Positions 63,486-64,000 of a DNA stretch of 64,000 nucleotides are shown here, in pieces. A program made the translations under genes and the position numbers. Within the stretch, counting starts at the first letter, position 1. Each line of letters begins with the position of its first letter. Origin of the DNA: Porticoccus hydrocarbonoclasticus MCTG13d (lineage in GTDB: Bacteria; Pseudomonadota; Gammaproteobacteria; Pseudomonadales; Porticoccaceae); assembly GCF_000744735.1 (NCBI RefSeq), contig NZ_JQMM01000001.1, positions 2,046,001 to 2,110,000 of the forward strand. The letters run 5' to 3'. The notes beneath the pieces are model-generated. The model was not told where the DNA came from and searched no databases. It saw only the letters and a program-made list of their open reading frames with translations.

Positions 63486-64000
63486 ATGAAAAAATGTCAT
63501 GGCAGCGTCGTCGGCACCCTTTTACTGGCAGTATGCGTGCTATTACCGGGTACCTCTTTTGCCAGAAACCCGACCCTGGACGAACAGCGCGCGCTCTACC
63601 GCGAAGCCAAAATTGCAGTGGCAAGAGGTAGCGAAGGCAATGTTCACAGACTTGTCAATGCCCTCGGAGACTACCCTCTCAAACCACACATCGAATATTT
63701 ATGGTTAAGCGATCGATTGAGACACGCGAAAACCATTGAGGTTTCGACCTTTCTCAACAACTACGACGATAGCTCCCTGGCCAACCGACTGCGTTACCGC
63801 TGGCTCGACACCTTGCATCATCAGCGGCGTGAGCAGGATTTTCTCGCCTACTACCGACCAGCCAGTGCCAGCACAGAACAGCAGTGTTATTTCCATTTCA
63901 TACACCTGAGCAAAGGGAAAAAGGAACCTTTTCTGTCAGACGCCATATCACTCTGGAGCGTGGGGAAATCCCAGCCCAATGGCTGTGATGCGCTTTTTGA
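63486..64000 (+). CDS. slt: Soluble lytic murein transglycosylase (N-terminal part)
   Basis: 171 complete codons are present; the gene continues beyond the window. The frame starts MKKCHGSVVGTLLLAVCVLL, a Sec signal peptide cleaved near TSFA|RNPT, then DEQRALYREAKIAVARGSEG and the helical repeats of the Slt superhelical U-domain (YPLKPHIEYLWLSDRLRH, FLNNYDDSSLANRLRYRWL). This matches the N-terminus of Slt70, a periplasmic enzyme that degrades peptidoglycan. The catalytic domain is off the window. No close Shine-Dalgarno is visible before the ATG. Confidence 0.85.
   Translation, partial: MKKCHGSVVGTLLLAVCVLLPGTSFARNPTLDEQRALYREAKIAVARGSEGNVHRLVNALGDYPLKPHIEYLWLSDRLRHAKTIEVSTFLNNYDDSSLANRLRYRWLDTLHHQRREQDFLAYYRPASASTEQQCYFHFIHLSKGKKEPFLSDAISLWSVGKSQPNGCDALF

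Overview
The window is an ordinary, gene-dense stretch of a gammaproteobacterial chromosome (about 50% GC by eye) with no rRNA, tRNA, CRISPR array, insertion sequence or prophage that I can see. Gene content and order resemble pseudomonads and marine relatives. Blocks such as exbB-comEC, fimL-nudC, dnaQ-rnhA-methyltransferase-gloB-mltD, the nqr operon with apbE and nqrM, and gap-mfd, nagZ and lexA-topA match what I remember of Pseudomonas aeruginosa, but are reshuffled. A complete Na+-translocating NADH:quinone reductase suggests a marine or salt-adapted member of the Cellvibrionales/Pseudomonadales group. This placement is inference from synteny, not from a marker gene.

Layout. 1-9.3 kb: end of an ExbB/TolQ gene, comEC (-), then patatin lipase, Bax-inhibitor-like YccA, tusE and phhB (+), small conserved proteins, trmA, a secreted protein and a lipoprotein. 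9.3-11.5 kb: the least familiar part, with a structured RNA-like segment ending in a strong terminator, two unknown membrane proteins, a DUF1330 protein and a 0.6-kb gap. 11.5-19.5 kb: DUF2489 and rmuC (-), then a translationally coupled AddB-like/AddA-like helicase-nuclease pair (+). 19.7-30.1 kb: DAHP synthase, TetR regulator, nfuA with an IscR-type operator, metH, sulfite/nitrite reductase with DUF934, and a Kef-type antiporter behind a highly structured leader. 30.1-39.4 kb: sohB, nudC, fimL, dnaQ, rnhA, methyltransferase, gloB, mltD. 39.4-46.6 kb: nqrA-F, apbE, nqrM (-). 46.9-64 kb: gap, mfd, csiV, MTA/MTI phosphorylase, mscS, nagZ, LOG protein, lexA with SOS boxes, topA, a universal stress protein and the start of slt.

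Shared functions. DNA maintenance is heavily represented (AddAB-like pair, RmuC, LexA, Mfd, DnaQ, RnhA, TopA), as is envelope and peptidoglycan work (MltD, NagZ, Slt, CsiV, SohB, MscS). The NQR cluster is self-contained: the six subunits plus ApbE, which attaches FMN to NqrB and NqrC, and NqrM, needed for iron insertion.

I found no obvious new multi-gene system. The best candidates for undescribed biology are RNA-level: (i) the leader of the antiporter gene at 28,787-28,922, where an 11-bp perfect hairpin buries the ribosome binding site behind a possible pseudoknot and a second hairpin; and (ii) a branched RNA fold ending in an intrinsic terminator at 9,348-9,550, upstream of two unknown membrane proteins. 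Also notable are an apparent loss of iron-sulfur cysteines in the AddB-like protein and a 43-residue membrane protein at 26,278-26,409.
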